A stretch of 64,000 bases of DNA, taken from contig NZ_PTJS01000001.1 of assembly GCF_002941025.1 (NCBI RefSeq), positions 7,629,677 to 7,693,676 on the forward strand, in the 5' to 3' direction. The position numbers were made by a program, and so were the translations under genes. This document shows positions 53,188 to 61,688 of the stretch, in pieces; the stretch's first letter is position 1, and each line of letters opens with the position of its first letter. The stretch is from Streptomyces sp. QL37 (lineage in GTDB: Bacteria > Actinomycetota > Actinomycetes > Streptomycetales > Streptomycetaceae). The notes below the pieces were generated by a model, which saw nothing but the letters and a program-made list of their open reading frames with translations, searched no databases and was not told the origin of the DNA.

Positions 53188-54291
53188 ATGACCGACATGC
53201 TCGTCGCTCAGCGACGCGAGCGGCTGCTCAGTGAGCTGCGGGCGTCCGGTGGTCTCAAGGTCGTCGAACTCGCCGCGCGTCTCGGAGTCTCCCGGGCCAC
53301 GGTGCGGCGAGATCTGCTCGACCTGGAGAACGAGGGTGTGCTGAGCCGGGTGCGCGGCGGTGCGATGCTCGCCACGCCCGCACCCTCCGCGGTGGCCCAG
53401 TCCGTCTCGGCAGGCGGCTCGATCGCGAAGCCGGAGCGGACGCTGGGGCTCCTCGTGCCGTCCGCGACCTACTACTACCCGCGTGTGGTCGCCGGTGTCC
53501 GGGAGGTCGCCACCGCGCACGACGCACGGGTCGTCATCAGCCTGACCGACTACACCCGCGACAGCGACGCACAGCGCATCGAGGAACTCGCCGAGTCGGG
53601 CGCGTCCGGTCTGCTGGTCGCCTCGCCGGGCGGACACGAGCTGCCTGACAAGACCCTCCACGAGCTGGAGCGGACCGGCCTCCCCTTCGTACTGCTCGAG
53701 CGGCAACCGCAGGACCCCTTCGCCGCCTGCGAGTTCGTCGCCACCGACCACCGGCAGGGCGCATTCGCCGCCGTACGCCATCTGGTGCGACTCGGACACG
53801 CGAAGGTGGCGCTGTTCACCAACGGCAGTCCCACCGCGTCCCTGCTGCAGGCAGGCCATCAGGCTGCGGTCAGCCGACTGCAGCTGGAACAGGGCGCGCC
53901 CGTGCTCGACAGCGGGCGGCCGACCCTGGGCTCGACGGAAGCGGCCGCGCAGTACGACCAGTTCATCGAGGAGTGCCTGGCCGGCGGTGTCCGCGCCGCC
54001 CTCGTGCACTCCGATCACGATGCCATCGAGCTCATGCGACGCATGCGCCTTCGCCATCTGCACGCGCCGAAGGACCTCGCCCTCATCGCCTACGACGACG
54101 AGATCGCCTCGCTCGCGGATGTACCCCTGACGGCTGTCGCACCCCCGAAACACGAAATCGGACAGCAGGCGGCGCGACTGCTCCTGGACCGTCTGGACGC
54201 CTCGGACCCGCACTCGGTCCCCGTACGGCAGTTGTTCATGCAGCCCCGCCTCACCATCAGGGCGTCCTGCGGTACGCAGGCCGGATCCTGA
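53188..54291 (+). CDS. hybrid regulator: DeoR-type HTH with LacI-type sensor domain
   Basis: A 367-residue regulator. Residues about 5-60 are a DeoR winged helix: RRERLLSELRASGGLKVVEL, then LGVSRATVRRDLLDLENEG. From about 85 a LacI-type sugar-sensing domain begins (RTLGLLVPSATYYYPRVVAG), ending with LIAYDDEIASLADVPLTAV. This pairing differs from normal DeoR proteins, which have a sugar-phosphate-isomerase-like sensor. GGAGGGGG precedes the ATG. Placed between the PL26-like and PL11 genes, it is the best local candidate for controlling the rhamnogalacturonan genes and for binding the GAAGCAA sites; that is inference. Confidence 0.92.
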   Translation: MTDMLVAQRRERLLSELRASGGLKVVELAARLGVSRATVRRDLLDLENEGVLSRVRGGAMLATPAPSAVAQSVSAGGSIAKPERTLGLLVPSATYYYPRVVAGVREVATAHDARVVISLTDYTRDSDAQRIEELAESGASGLLVASPGGHELPDKTLHELERTGLPFVLLERQPQDPFAACEFVATDHRQGAFAAVRHLVRLGHAKVALFTNGSPTASLLQAGHQAAVSRLQLEQGAPVLDSGRPTLGSTEAAAQYDQFIEECLAGGVRAALVHSDHDAIELMRRMRLRHLHAPKDLALIAYDDEIASLADVPLTAVAPPKHEIGQQAARLLLDRLDASDPHSVPVRQLFMQPRLTIRASCGTQAGS

Positions 54292-54304
54292 CAGCCGGTT
54301 CCTC

Positions 54305-54340
54305 CCTCCGATCCCGGTAGCCCGCTACCGGGATCGGAGG
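54305..54340 (+). terminator. terminator of the hybrid regulator gene
   Basis: A perfect 16-bp stem (CCTCCGATCCCGGTAG, 54305-54320, with 54325-54340) closed by CCCG, 13 bases beyond the stop. Confidence 0.85.
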
Positions 54341-54370
54341 CATGCCGAGGGACCGTTTTGGTCGTAGCTA

Positions 54371-54424
54371 TTGACGTGTCCCGATCAAATGAGCAGCATG
54401 CGTCGAAACGAAGCAATTTGAAGC
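54371..54424 (+). promoter_or_regulatory. PL11 promoter with a downstream direct-repeat operator candidate
   Basis: TTGACG (54371-54376), a 17-base spacer and CAGCAT (54394-54399). Just downstream is GAAGCAATTTGAAGC (54410-54424), a direct repeat of GAAGC with ten-base period, one helical turn. Its place near the start point suits a repressor. Related sequences lie at 49902, 57744 and 57849. Confidence 0.6.
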
Positions 54425-54524
54425 GTCGGGGCGGTCGAGTGCGCGAATGCTGGGCGGAACAGCATGCGCGGACAGGACGATGAAGGCGCTCCGGCACGCG
54501 TAGGGCGATGCCAAGGAGGTTTTC

Positions 54525-56417
54525 GTGCACCAGCAGCAGAAGCACCGCCGGAGCAGGGTCCGGTGGGCGGTAGGGACGATGGCGGCGGTGATCGCCGGTG
54601 CCGCGGCCATGGTCGCCGGCCCGCCCAGAGCCGACGCCACCTCCGTCACGCAGGAGGGGCGACCCGCCGTGGCAGCCGCCGCGCGGACCATGGAGAACCT
54701 CGATCGGGCGGTCGTGGCCGTACGCAGCAGCGACACCGACGTACTCGTCACATGGCGCCTGCTCGGGCTCGACCCCGACGACATCGGGTTCAATCTGTAC
54801 CGGTCCACGGGTGGCGCCGCCTCGACCAAGCTCAACGCCGAAGTGCTGACCGGAGCGACGAACTTCGTCGATTCCACCGCCGACCTCACGAAGACGAACA
54901 GCTACCGCGTTCGTCCGGTGAGGGGTGGAAAGGAGCAGGCTTCCAGCAAGATCTTCACGCTGTCGGCGAATCACGCCAAGGAGCCCGTGGTCCGCATCCC
55001 CCTCCAGGAGGGCGGCCCGATCAAGTTCACCTGGGTCGGCGACCTCGACGGTGACGGCCGCTACGACTACGTGGTGGACCGCCAGACCTCCCCCCAGCGG
55101 ATCGAGGCCTACCGCAGCGACGGCACGCTGCTGTGGCGCATGGACATGGGGCACAACAGCACGGACCAGAACAACATCGAAGGCGGCTCGGCCACCATCG
55201 ACGTAGGGCACTGGGACGGCGTCACGGTCCACGACCTCGACGGCGACGGCCGGGCCGAGGTCGCCGTCCGCATAGCCGACGGTGTCACCTTCGGCGACGG
55301 CGAGACGTTCTCCTACGGCGATGACACGCACCAGTTCATCGCGATCCTCGACGGTCGGACGGGAGCCGCGAGGGCCACCGCTCCCGTACCCGACGACTAC
55401 CTCGCCGACGGTCCGATGTACGCCCGCTTCGGTGTGGGGTATCTGGACGGCTCCACGCCGAGCCTGGTCGTTTACATGAAGAACCGGGTCGGCAACGGCG
55501 GCTTCAACCTCATGATGACCGCCTGGAAGTTCGACGGCAGTGCTGTGGACCGGCAATGGAAGTGGCTGCGGGGAGATCAGGACGCTCCCGACGGACACAA
55601 CACGCGGATCGTCGACGTCGACGGTGACGGCAAGGACGAGATCGCCGAGATCGGGTTCGTCCTGAACGGCGACGGAACGCTTCGCTACTCACTGGCGCCC
55701 GAAGGCGTCATCCACGGCGACCGCTTCTACCTGGCGAAGATGGATCCCGACCGCCCAGGCCTCCAGGGCTACGGCATCCAGCAGGACAACCCCAGCGGCC
55801 TGCGCGAGTACTACTACGACGCCGCCGACGGCAGCATGATCTGGCAGCACGAGGCGGACGGCGTCGCCGATGTGGGACGAGGGCTGGTCGGGGACATCGA
55901 CCCGGGCCACCCCGGTATGGAGGCCTGGTCCTTCTCCGGCATCTACAACGCACCGGCCGGGAAGCTGACCGAGTCCGACACCTCGCTCAGCCCGTGGCCC
56001 GCCCTGGGACTCTGGTGGGACGGGGACCTCACCATGGAACTGCTCAACAACCACAAGCTGGAGAAGTGGAACCCGGAGGCGCCGACGGCCAGCAACAGCC
56101 TGCCGAGGGTGCTGACCACCTCGAAGTTCGGGGCCGTGGGCGTGGGCAGCGCCGGCAACCCGACCATGGTCGGCGACATCATGGGCGACTGGCGGGAGGA
56201 AGCCGTCTACTCCAACGCCGACAACGACGAACTCATCGTCTTCACCACGGACCGGCCCACGGAGACGCGGCTGTACACCCTCGCCCACAATCCGGCCTAC
56301 CGGAACGACATGACGGTCAAGGGCTACATGCAGTCCCATGAGGTCGACTACTTCCTCGGCGACGGCATGGCCGAGCCGCCCCGGCCCGACATCTCCTACG
56401 CGCCGACCGGTTCCTGA
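54525..56417 (+). CDS. secreted rhamnogalacturonan endolyase, family PL11
   Basis: A 630-residue protein. A signal peptide (VGTMAAVIAGAAAMVAG core, cleavage near ADA at about 38) is followed by a fibronectin-like segment (TWRLLGLDPDDIGFNLYRS) and an eight-bladed propeller with calcium-type repeats such as DLDGDGRYDYVVDR, DLDGDGRAEVAVRI, and DVDGDGKDEIAEIG. These features and the length match YesW/YesX-type PL11 lyases, which cut the rhamnose-galacturonate backbone by beta-elimination. GTG 54525 has AAGGAGG five bases upstream. Confidence 0.94.
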   Translation: MHQQQKHRRSRVRWAVGTMAAVIAGAAAMVAGPPRADATSVTQEGRPAVAAAARTMENLDRAVVAVRSSDTDVLVTWRLLGLDPDDIGFNLYRSTGGAASTKLNAEVLTGATNFVDSTADLTKTNSYRVRPVRGGKEQASSKIFTLSANHAKEPVVRIPLQEGGPIKFTWVGDLDGDGRYDYVVDRQTSPQRIEAYRSDGTLLWRMDMGHNSTDQNNIEGGSATIDVGHWDGVTVHDLDGDGRAEVAVRIADGVTFGDGETFSYGDDTHQFIAILDGRTGAARATAPVPDDYLADGPMYARFGVGYLDGSTPSLVVYMKNRVGNGGFNLMMTAWKFDGSAVDRQWKWLRGDQDAPDGHNTRIVDVDGDGKDEIAEIGFVLNGDGTLRYSLAPEGVIHGDRFYLAKMDPDRPGLQGYGIQQDNPSGLREYYYDAADGSMIWQHEADGVADVGRGLVGDIDPGHPGMEAWSFSGIYNAPAGKLTESDTSLSPWPALGLWWDGDLTMELLNNHKLEKWNPEAPTASNSLPRVLTTSKFGAVGVGSAGNPTMVGDIMGDWREEAVYSNADNDELIVFTTDRPTETRLYTLAHNPAYRNDMTVKGYMQSHEVDYFLGDGMAEPPRPDISYAPTGS

Positions 56418-56436
56418 GAGTTCCCGCGGGACGAGA

Positions 56437-56476
56437 CCTCCGGTGTCCCGGGCGGCGTCGCCCGGGACACCGGAGG
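56437..56476. terminator. bidirectional terminator between PL11 and CE12 genes
   Basis: A perfect 17-bp stem (56437-56453 with 56460-56476) with loop GGCGTC, between two convergent genes. Confidence 0.9.
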
Positions 56477-56528
56477 CAGGAGTGCCGAAGCCGGCCGACG
56501 TGATCCCTCACCGGCCGGCCGCACGGTC

Positions 56529-57599
56529 TCAGCGGATCAGTCGCGAGGGGACGAGCCGCTGGGCCTTCAGGTCCCCGAGTACGAGGGCCGCGTAACGGGT
56601 CGCCCCGTGGACGGAGGTGTGGGTGTTGTCACCGTTGACGTCCGTCAGGTACAGATCGCGGGACTCCAGGGGGCCGAGGCGTTCCACGAGCTCCTGCGAC
56701 ATCGCCGTCAGGTCGACCAGAGGGACGTCGAGCTCCTGCGCCAGGGAACGCATCTCGACCGGCAGGTTGGCCTGCCCGGTGACGTGGAGGGCGACATCGT
56801 TGAGCGTCCCGTCGCTGTTGAAGCGCCGCCGGACGATGGGAGTGACGAACACGGGCCGTCCGCCCTTGGCGGTGACCCGCTCGGCCATGGCGGTCAGATT
56901 GGCACGGTAGGCGGTCGCTGTCGTGGTCTTGTCGTTGTGGGCCAGCTGGATGAGGACGAGGTCCCCCCGCCGGATCCGGGCCTCCAGGGCGTCGAACAGC
57001 ACGGGATTGTCCAGGAAGCTCTGTGTCGACTCACCGGAGTCCGCGTAGTTGGCGACCGAGATCCCGCGTCGGAGGAACTGGGTGAGTTCCTGCCCCCACC
57101 CCGCGTACGGGACGTACCACTGGTCGCACACCGTGGAGTCGCCTGCCAGCAGGATCTGCGGAGTGCGGTGCGCCGGGGTCACATCGAGTCCGGAAAGCCG
57201 GGGTGCGGCACCCTCGAAGCGGAGATCGAGGCCGGGGGTTCCGGTCGGGTCCGTGGGCTGGCCCTCCGGCTCGCGCACGTTCACGGTGAACGTGCGCAGT
57301 GCGTGCCGTCCGGCTTCGGTCGGCGTCTCGGCGAGCATCGTCCGCCGTGCCTCGGCCAGGACGCTGGTGCTTCCCGGAGTGCCGCCCCCCAGCAGGGCGG
57401 AGACGGTGTAGTTGCCTGGGGGTACGTCGAAGTGGCAGACGACGGGGGATGTCCCGGAGCACTCGCTCGGCAGGGCATGTCCCCGATCGGAGCTACGGGC
57501 TTGTGCGGGGGCCCCGAGCAGGGTGGCGATCCCCACAGCGGCGCTGAGGAGAGCCGTTCGCCGGGCTGCTCTGCGTGGACGAGGTACAGAAGAAGGCAT
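56529..57599 (-). CDS. secreted rhamnogalacturonan acetylesterase, CE12 (SGNH hydrolase)
   Basis: A 356-residue protein with a signal peptide (LLSAAVGIATLLGAPAQA, cleavage at about 35). Residues about 50-125 form a beta-sandwich that opens the mature protein and includes FTVNVREPEGQP. The SGNH domain has the nucleophile in ILLAGDSTVCDQWY, the oxyanion Asn in LIQLAHNDKT, and Asp/His in GDNTHTSVHGATRYA. This order is that of CE12 enzymes, which remove acetyl groups from rhamnogalacturonan so that lyases can act. It is convergent with the PL11 gene. Confidence 0.92.
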   Translation of the reverse strand: MPSSVPRPRRAARRTALLSAAVGIATLLGAPAQARSSDRGHALPSECSGTSPVVCHFDVPPGNYTVSALLGGGTPGSTSVLAEARRTMLAETPTEAGRHALRTFTVNVREPEGQPTDPTGTPGLDLRFEGAAPRLSGLDVTPAHRTPQILLAGDSTVCDQWYVPYAGWGQELTQFLRRGISVANYADSGESTQSFLDNPVLFDALEARIRRGDLVLIQLAHNDKTTTATAYRANLTAMAERVTAKGGRPVFVTPIVRRRFNSDGTLNDVALHVTGQANLPVEMRSLAQELDVPLVDLTAMSQELVERLGPLESRDLYLTDVNGDNTHTSVHGATRYAALVLGDLKAQRLVPSRLIR

Positions 57600-57708
57600 G
57601 ACTGTCCCTTCACTGACTCACGGAGCCCCGTAGGGCGCGGGTGCCGGACTGCGACTGCGACCGGAAAGATGCGATGGAGCCGATCGAGCAGGCTGCGCCA
57701 ACGCGAGC

Positions 57709-57758
57709 ACTTTGGTGCAGGGGTGAACGCTCGTCAATATCTTGGGACAGATTGCTTC
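57709..57758 (-). promoter_or_regulatory. CE12 promoter with an adjacent GAAGCAA-type site
   Basis: On the minus strand, TTGACG (57732-57737) is followed after 17 bases by CAAAGT (57709-57714). Just upstream of -35 lies GAAGCAATCTGTCCC (57744-57758), sharing GAAGCAAT with the PL11 site. The leader to ATG 57599 is about 100 bases. Confidence 0.55.
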
Positions 57759-57848
57759 AGTGCGTGATCGACGGCTCGGCGAGGTTTCGGATCGCGCCTT
57801 CCGCGGTCGGCAGGTGCACGCGCGAACACACTGCGCAGCACTTGGCGC

Positions 57849-57883
57849 GAAGCAATAATTAATATTTAATGTTGTTGATCTGT
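57849..57883 (+). promoter_or_regulatory. AT-rich element upstream of the galactose-oxidation operon
   Basis: GAAGCAATAATTAAT (57849-57863) continues as ATTTAATGTTGTTGATC. It combines the GAAGCAA word with an AT-rich run similar to, but not the same as, the 19-bp element near 32.3 and 41.9 kb. It lies 27-60 bases before the SDR start codon. A -35/-10 pair is not clear. Confidence 0.45.
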
Positions 57884-57909
57884 TCGCCCGCCGTACCTGG
57901 AGACTGTTC

Positions 57910-58686
57910 GTGGATCATCTGCATTCGACCTGCAGCAGGCGCTTCGAAGGACGATGTGTCCTGGTGACCGGCGGTGCGTCCGGCATCGGTGCCGCGACAG
58001 CCCGGCGGCTGGCCTCCGAGGGGGCCGGTGTCCTGCTCGCCGACATCGACGCGCACGCCGGTCAGCGGGTCGCCGAAGGTATCCGTGACGCCGGTGGCCG
58101 TGCGCTCTTCCAGCACTGCGACGTGTCTGAGGAATCGTCGTGGCAGACGGCGGTCGACGCGGCCCGCGAGGCGTTCGGTCCGGTCCACTCGCTGGTGAGC
58201 AACGCCTACACCGTGCGGATCGGGGCGGCCGATGTGACCGACGCGGCGGAATGGAACCGGCAGCTCGCGGTCTCGCTCACCGGCTCCTACCTGGGCTTCC
58301 GTGCCTGCCTCGACGATCTGCGTACGACCGGCGGGAGCGCTGTCCTGGTCTCGTCGGTCCACGCGCTCGTCGGGTTGCCCGGGCGCCCTGCGTACGCGGC
58401 GGCCAAGGCCGGTCTGACGGGGCTGGCCCGGCAGCTCGCCGTGGAGTACGGAGGACAGGTCCGAGTCAACTCGGTCCTGCCCGGGCCAGTGCTCACCCAG
58501 GCGTGGGAGGACATCGACGAAACCGACCGGCGGGCCGCGGCCGAGGAGACCGCGGCACGGCGGCTCGGCCGGCCGGAGGAGATCGCCTCGACGATCGGCT
58601 TTCTCCTCAGCGACGACGCCTCCTTCATGACCGGCGCGTCACTCGTGGTGGACGGCGGATGGAGCGTCATGAAGAACTCATCCTGA
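57910..58686 (+). CDS. SDR dehydrogenase, probable sugar (galactose) 1-dehydrogenase
   Basis: A 258-residue classical short-chain dehydrogenase. The cofactor motif is VTGGASGIGAATARRL, Asp in LLADIDA favours NAD, and the catalytic Ser, Tyr and Lys lie in LVSSVHALVGLPGRPAYAAAK. The C terminus MTGASLVVDGGW is typical. It leads a group encoding lactonase, DgoD, kinase and aldolase, so oxidation of D-galactose to galactonolactone is the inferred role; L-rhamnose or another aldose is possible. GTG 57910 has GGAG seven bases upstream. Confidence 0.88.
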   Translation: MDHLHSTCSRRFEGRCVLVTGGASGIGAATARRLASEGAGVLLADIDAHAGQRVAEGIRDAGGRALFQHCDVSEESSWQTAVDAAREAFGPVHSLVSNAYTVRIGAADVTDAAEWNRQLAVSLTGSYLGFRACLDDLRTTGGSAVLVSSVHALVGLPGRPAYAAAKAGLTGLARQLAVEYGGQVRVNSVLPGPVLTQAWEDIDETDRRAAAEETAARRLGRPEEIASTIGFLLSDDASFMTGASLVVDGGWSVMKNSS

Positions 58687-58777
58687 CCGGCAGTCCTCAG
58701 GAGCCCTTGTCGCGCTCCTGAACCGCCCGGCCCCGACCGACGCCGCGCTGTCCGCGGCCATCTCCTGGAGCACCTTC

Positions 58778-59923
58778 TTGAAGATCGCACGCGTCGAGAC
58801 CTTCGCCGTACCACCTCGCTGGCTCTTCTGCCGCGTGGAGACCGACGACGGAGTCGTCGGCTGGGGCGAGCCGGTCGTCGAGGGACGAGCGGCGACAGTA
58901 CGCACCGCCGTCCACGAGCTCGCCGAACTCCTCATCGGCAAGGACCCGATGCGTATCGAGGACCACTGGCAGGTCATGACGAAGGGCTCCTTCTACCGAG
59001 GAGGTCCCGTCCTGTCGAGCGCCGTCGCCGGACTGGACCAGGCGCTGTGGGACATCGCCGGCAAGACGCTGGGGGTACCCGTCCACGTGCTGCTGGGCGG
59101 GCCGGTACGGGAGCGGGTGCGGGCCTACAGCTGGGTGGGGGGAGACGAACCGGCGGAGATCGCCGACGCCGTCCAGGCGCAGGTGGAGGCCGGGTTCACC
59201 GCGGTGAAGATGAACGCCTCCGGCAGGATGAACCGGATCGCGAGCACCCGTGACATAGACGCCGTCGTCCAGCGCGCCGCGACGGCCCGCGAGGTCCTCG
59301 GCCCGGACCGCGACTTCGCCATGGACTTCCACGGCCGGTTCAACATGGCGAACTCCCGCCGGGTCCTGCCGTACCTCGCACCGCTGAATCCGCTGTTCGT
59401 CGAGGAACCCCTGCTGCCCGAGCACACCCACCTGCTGCGGGATGTCGTCACGGCGACGACCGTCCCCGTCGCCACGGGCGAACGTCTCTACTCGCGGACC
59501 GACGCGCTGCCCGCGCTCCAGGCCGGGATCGCCGTCCTGCAGCCGGACCTCTCGCACGCCGGCGGCATCTCCGAGGTGCGCCGTATCGCGGCCCTGGCGG
59601 AGACCTTCGACGTACTGGTGGCCCCGCACTGCCCGCTGGGGCCCCTCTCCCTCGCCGCGAGCCTGCAGATCGCGTTCTCCGTACCGAACTTCCTCATCCA
59701 GGAACAGAGCATCGGCATCCACTACAACGCAGGCGCCGAGGTGCTCGACTACGTCGTCGACCGCGAGGTGTTCCGCTTCGACGAAGGACATCTGAACCGT
59801 CCCACCCGGCCGGGACTGGGGATCGAGGTCGATGAGAGAGTCGTACGGGCGGCCGATGGGAAAACGCCGGACTGGCGTGGTCCGATCTGGCGCCACCCGG
59901 ATGGTTCCTTCGCCGAGTGGTGA
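58778..59923 (+). CDS. dgoD: D-galactonate dehydratase
   Basis: A 381-residue enolase-superfamily enzyme that dehydrates D-galactonate to 2-keto-3-deoxygalactonate. Start-to-end similarity to E. coli DgoD (382 residues) is visible, from PPRWLFCRVETDDGVVGWGE to the C-terminal WRHPDGSFAEW. Metal ligands are Asp in MDFHGRF, Glu in FVEEPLLPE and Glu in ATGERLYS. The catalytic His residues are in DFHGR and VAPHCPLGP. The start is TTG 58778, preceded by GGAG. The match to DgoD, not rhamnonate dehydratase, is the firmest clue to the pathway's substrate. Confidence 0.95.
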   Translation: MKIARVETFAVPPRWLFCRVETDDGVVGWGEPVVEGRAATVRTAVHELAELLIGKDPMRIEDHWQVMTKGSFYRGGPVLSSAVAGLDQALWDIAGKTLGVPVHVLLGGPVRERVRAYSWVGGDEPAEIADAVQAQVEAGFTAVKMNASGRMNRIASTRDIDAVVQRAATAREVLGPDRDFAMDFHGRFNMANSRRVLPYLAPLNPLFVEEPLLPEHTHLLRDVVTATTVPVATGERLYSRTDALPALQAGIAVLQPDLSHAGGISEVRRIAALAETFDVLVAPHCPLGPLSLAASLQIAFSVPNFLIQEQSIGIHYNAGAEVLDYVVDREVFRFDEGHLNRPTRPGLGIEVDERVVRAADGKTPDWRGPIWRHPDGSFAEW

Positions 59924-60013
59924 GCAGCGGCGCCCAGCGCTGCCCGCCGACCGCCCCGAGGTCCGTACCGGACGCACACGTAATATCACCGTCTCACCGG
60001 AGCCGTAAGACCC

Positions 60014-60655
60014 ATGGAAACAGACGATTTCACCACCCGGCTGCGCCGCGACCGCCTCGTCGCGATCGTGCGGGGCCGCGATGCCGAAGCCTCGCTGCGC
60101 ACGGTTCTGACCCTCGCGGACGAGGGCATCGGGCTCATCGAGGTCTCCCTGAACACGGCCGACGCCCTTACGGTCATCTCCCGAGCGGCGAGCGCCGTCG
60201 GCTCCTCCACCGCGATCGGGGCGGGGACCGTCGTCACCGCGGACGACGCCCGGCGTGCCCAGGAGGCAGGCGCGACCTGGATCGTCACGCCCGCGATCGG
60301 CGGCGGATTCGAGGAGGCCGTGGCCCGCCACCTGCCCGTGCTGGCGGGCGCGCTCACCCCGTCCGAAGCGGTCGCGGTGAGCACCGGAGGCGCGAGCGCC
60401 GTCAAGCTGTTCCCCGCCTCGCTGGGCGGCCCCGCATACCTTCGGGCCCTGCGCGACCCCTTCCCCGACCTGCCGTTCGTACCGGTCGGCGGCGTGGACG
60501 CGCAGGCGGCGGCGGAGTACTTCGCCGCGGGGGCTGTCGCCGTCGGAGTGGGCAGCCCGCTCGCCGGTGACGCCCCCCACGGCGGCGACCTGGCCGCCCT
60601 GCGGGAGCGGGCGAAGGACTTCCTGAGCGTCTGCCGTACGGAGGCGCACTCGTGA
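60014..60655 (+). CDS. dgoA: 2-keto-3-deoxy-6-phosphogalactonate aldolase (KDPG/KHG aldolase family)
   Basis: A 213-residue class I aldolase. RLVAIVRGRDAEASL opens the barrel, the catalytic Glu is in LIEVSLNTADAL, and the Schiff-base Lys is in ASAVKLFPASLGG at about residue 132. VPVGGVDAQAAAEYFAAGAV matches the family's phosphate-binding end. It should split KDPGal into pyruvate and glyceraldehyde 3-phosphate. The gene overlaps the kinase gene by four bases (GTGA). Activity on KDPG as well is possible. Confidence 0.92.
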   Translation: METDDFTTRLRRDRLVAIVRGRDAEASLRTVLTLADEGIGLIEVSLNTADALTVISRAASAVGSSTAIGAGTVVTADDARRAQEAGATWIVTPAIGGGFEEAVARHLPVLAGALTPSEAVAVSTGGASAVKLFPASLGGPAYLRALRDPFPDLPFVPVGGVDAQAAAEYFAAGAVAVGVGSPLAGDAPHGGDLAALRERAKDFLSVCRTEAHS

Positions 60656-61626
60656 GCATTCCGGCCGTGGACGTCCTCACCTTCGGTGAGGCCATGCTCT
60701 CCTTGCAGACCGACGGGCCTCTGGGCGCGGGCGGTACGGCGCGGACGACGGTGGCGGGGGCGGAGTTCAATGTCGCGGTGGGAGTGGCGCGGCTCGGCCA
60801 CCGCGTCTCGTGGACCGGACGCACCGGCAGGGACGAACCGGCCCGGGTGATCCTTCGCACCCTGCGCGGCGAGGGCGTGGAGACCAGCCACGCCACGACG
60901 GACCCGGAGGCGCCGACCGGTGCCATGCTGCGGGAGCGACGCGTCGCAGACCTGGCACGTGTGCACTACTGGCGCTCAGGATCCGCCGCCTCCCGCCAGC
61001 GGCCCGAGGACCTGGCCCCGGCCCTGGAAGCGGGGGCCCGCATCCTGCATGTGACCGGCATCACCTGTGCTCTGGGCGACGGCCCTCTGGCGGCGGTGAG
61101 GGCCGCCGCGGCCTACGCCGCCGAGCACGGATGGACGGTCTCCCTGGACGTCAACCACCGTACGCGGCTGTGGAGCCAGGAGGCTGCCGCGGCGGCGCTG
61201 CGCCCTCTGCTTCCCTACGTGGATGTCGTGATCGCGTCCGACGACGAACTTCCCCTGCTCTCCACCGAGCCCGGGACGGTCTCCGCCGGAGGAGAGGCAG
61301 ACCTGATCGCGGAACTGTTCGCGGCCGGCATCGGAGAAGTCGTCGTCAAACGCGGTGCGGACGGCGCCGACCTGCACCTCCCCGGGGCGGCCCCGGTGCG
61401 CGCGGCCGCCCGCCCGGTGCCCGTCACCGACACCGTCGGTGCGGGCGACGCCTTCTGCGCCGGGTATCTGTCCGGCCTGATCGACGCCCTCGATCCCGAG
61501 GCCAGGCTCCGGCGCGCCACCACCACCGCGGCCTTCGCCGTCGCCTCCGACGGCGACTGGGAAGGGCTGCCTCACCGTGACGAACTGGCCCTGCTGGACG
61601 TCACCCCGGGCAGCGCCATCCGCTGA
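60652..61626 (+). CDS. PfkB family kinase, probable 2-keto-3-deoxygalactonate kinase
   Basis: A 324-residue ribokinase-type enzyme. FGEAMLSLQTDGPL and GGAEFNVAVGVARLG-like residues (AGAEFNVAVGVARLGH) bind the sugar. The anion hole and catalytic Asp are in DTVGAGDAFCAGYLSG at about residue 260. PfkB members beside KDPG aldolases are 2-dehydro-3-deoxygluconokinases; here, with DgoD, galactonate is the likely source. E. coli uses an unrelated DgoK, so this is a non-orthologous solution. GTG start overlaps the aldolase stop. Confidence 0.92.
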   Translation: MSIPAVDVLTFGEAMLSLQTDGPLGAGGTARTTVAGAEFNVAVGVARLGHRVSWTGRTGRDEPARVILRTLRGEGVETSHATTDPEAPTGAMLRERRVADLARVHYWRSGSAASRQRPEDLAPALEAGARILHVTGITCALGDGPLAAVRAAAAYAAEHGWTVSLDVNHRTRLWSQEAAAAALRPLLPYVDVVIASDDELPLLSTEPGTVSAGGEADLIAELFAAGIGEVVVKRGADGADLHLPGAAPVRAAARPVPVTDTVGAGDAFCAGYLSGLIDALDPEARLRRATTTAAFAVASDGDWEGLPHRDELALLDVTPGSAIR

Positions 61627-61688
61627 CCCCGACCGAGCGAACACGCCCCGCGGTGACAGAGCCGCGGGGCGGACCGAGAGGTTGTGCC

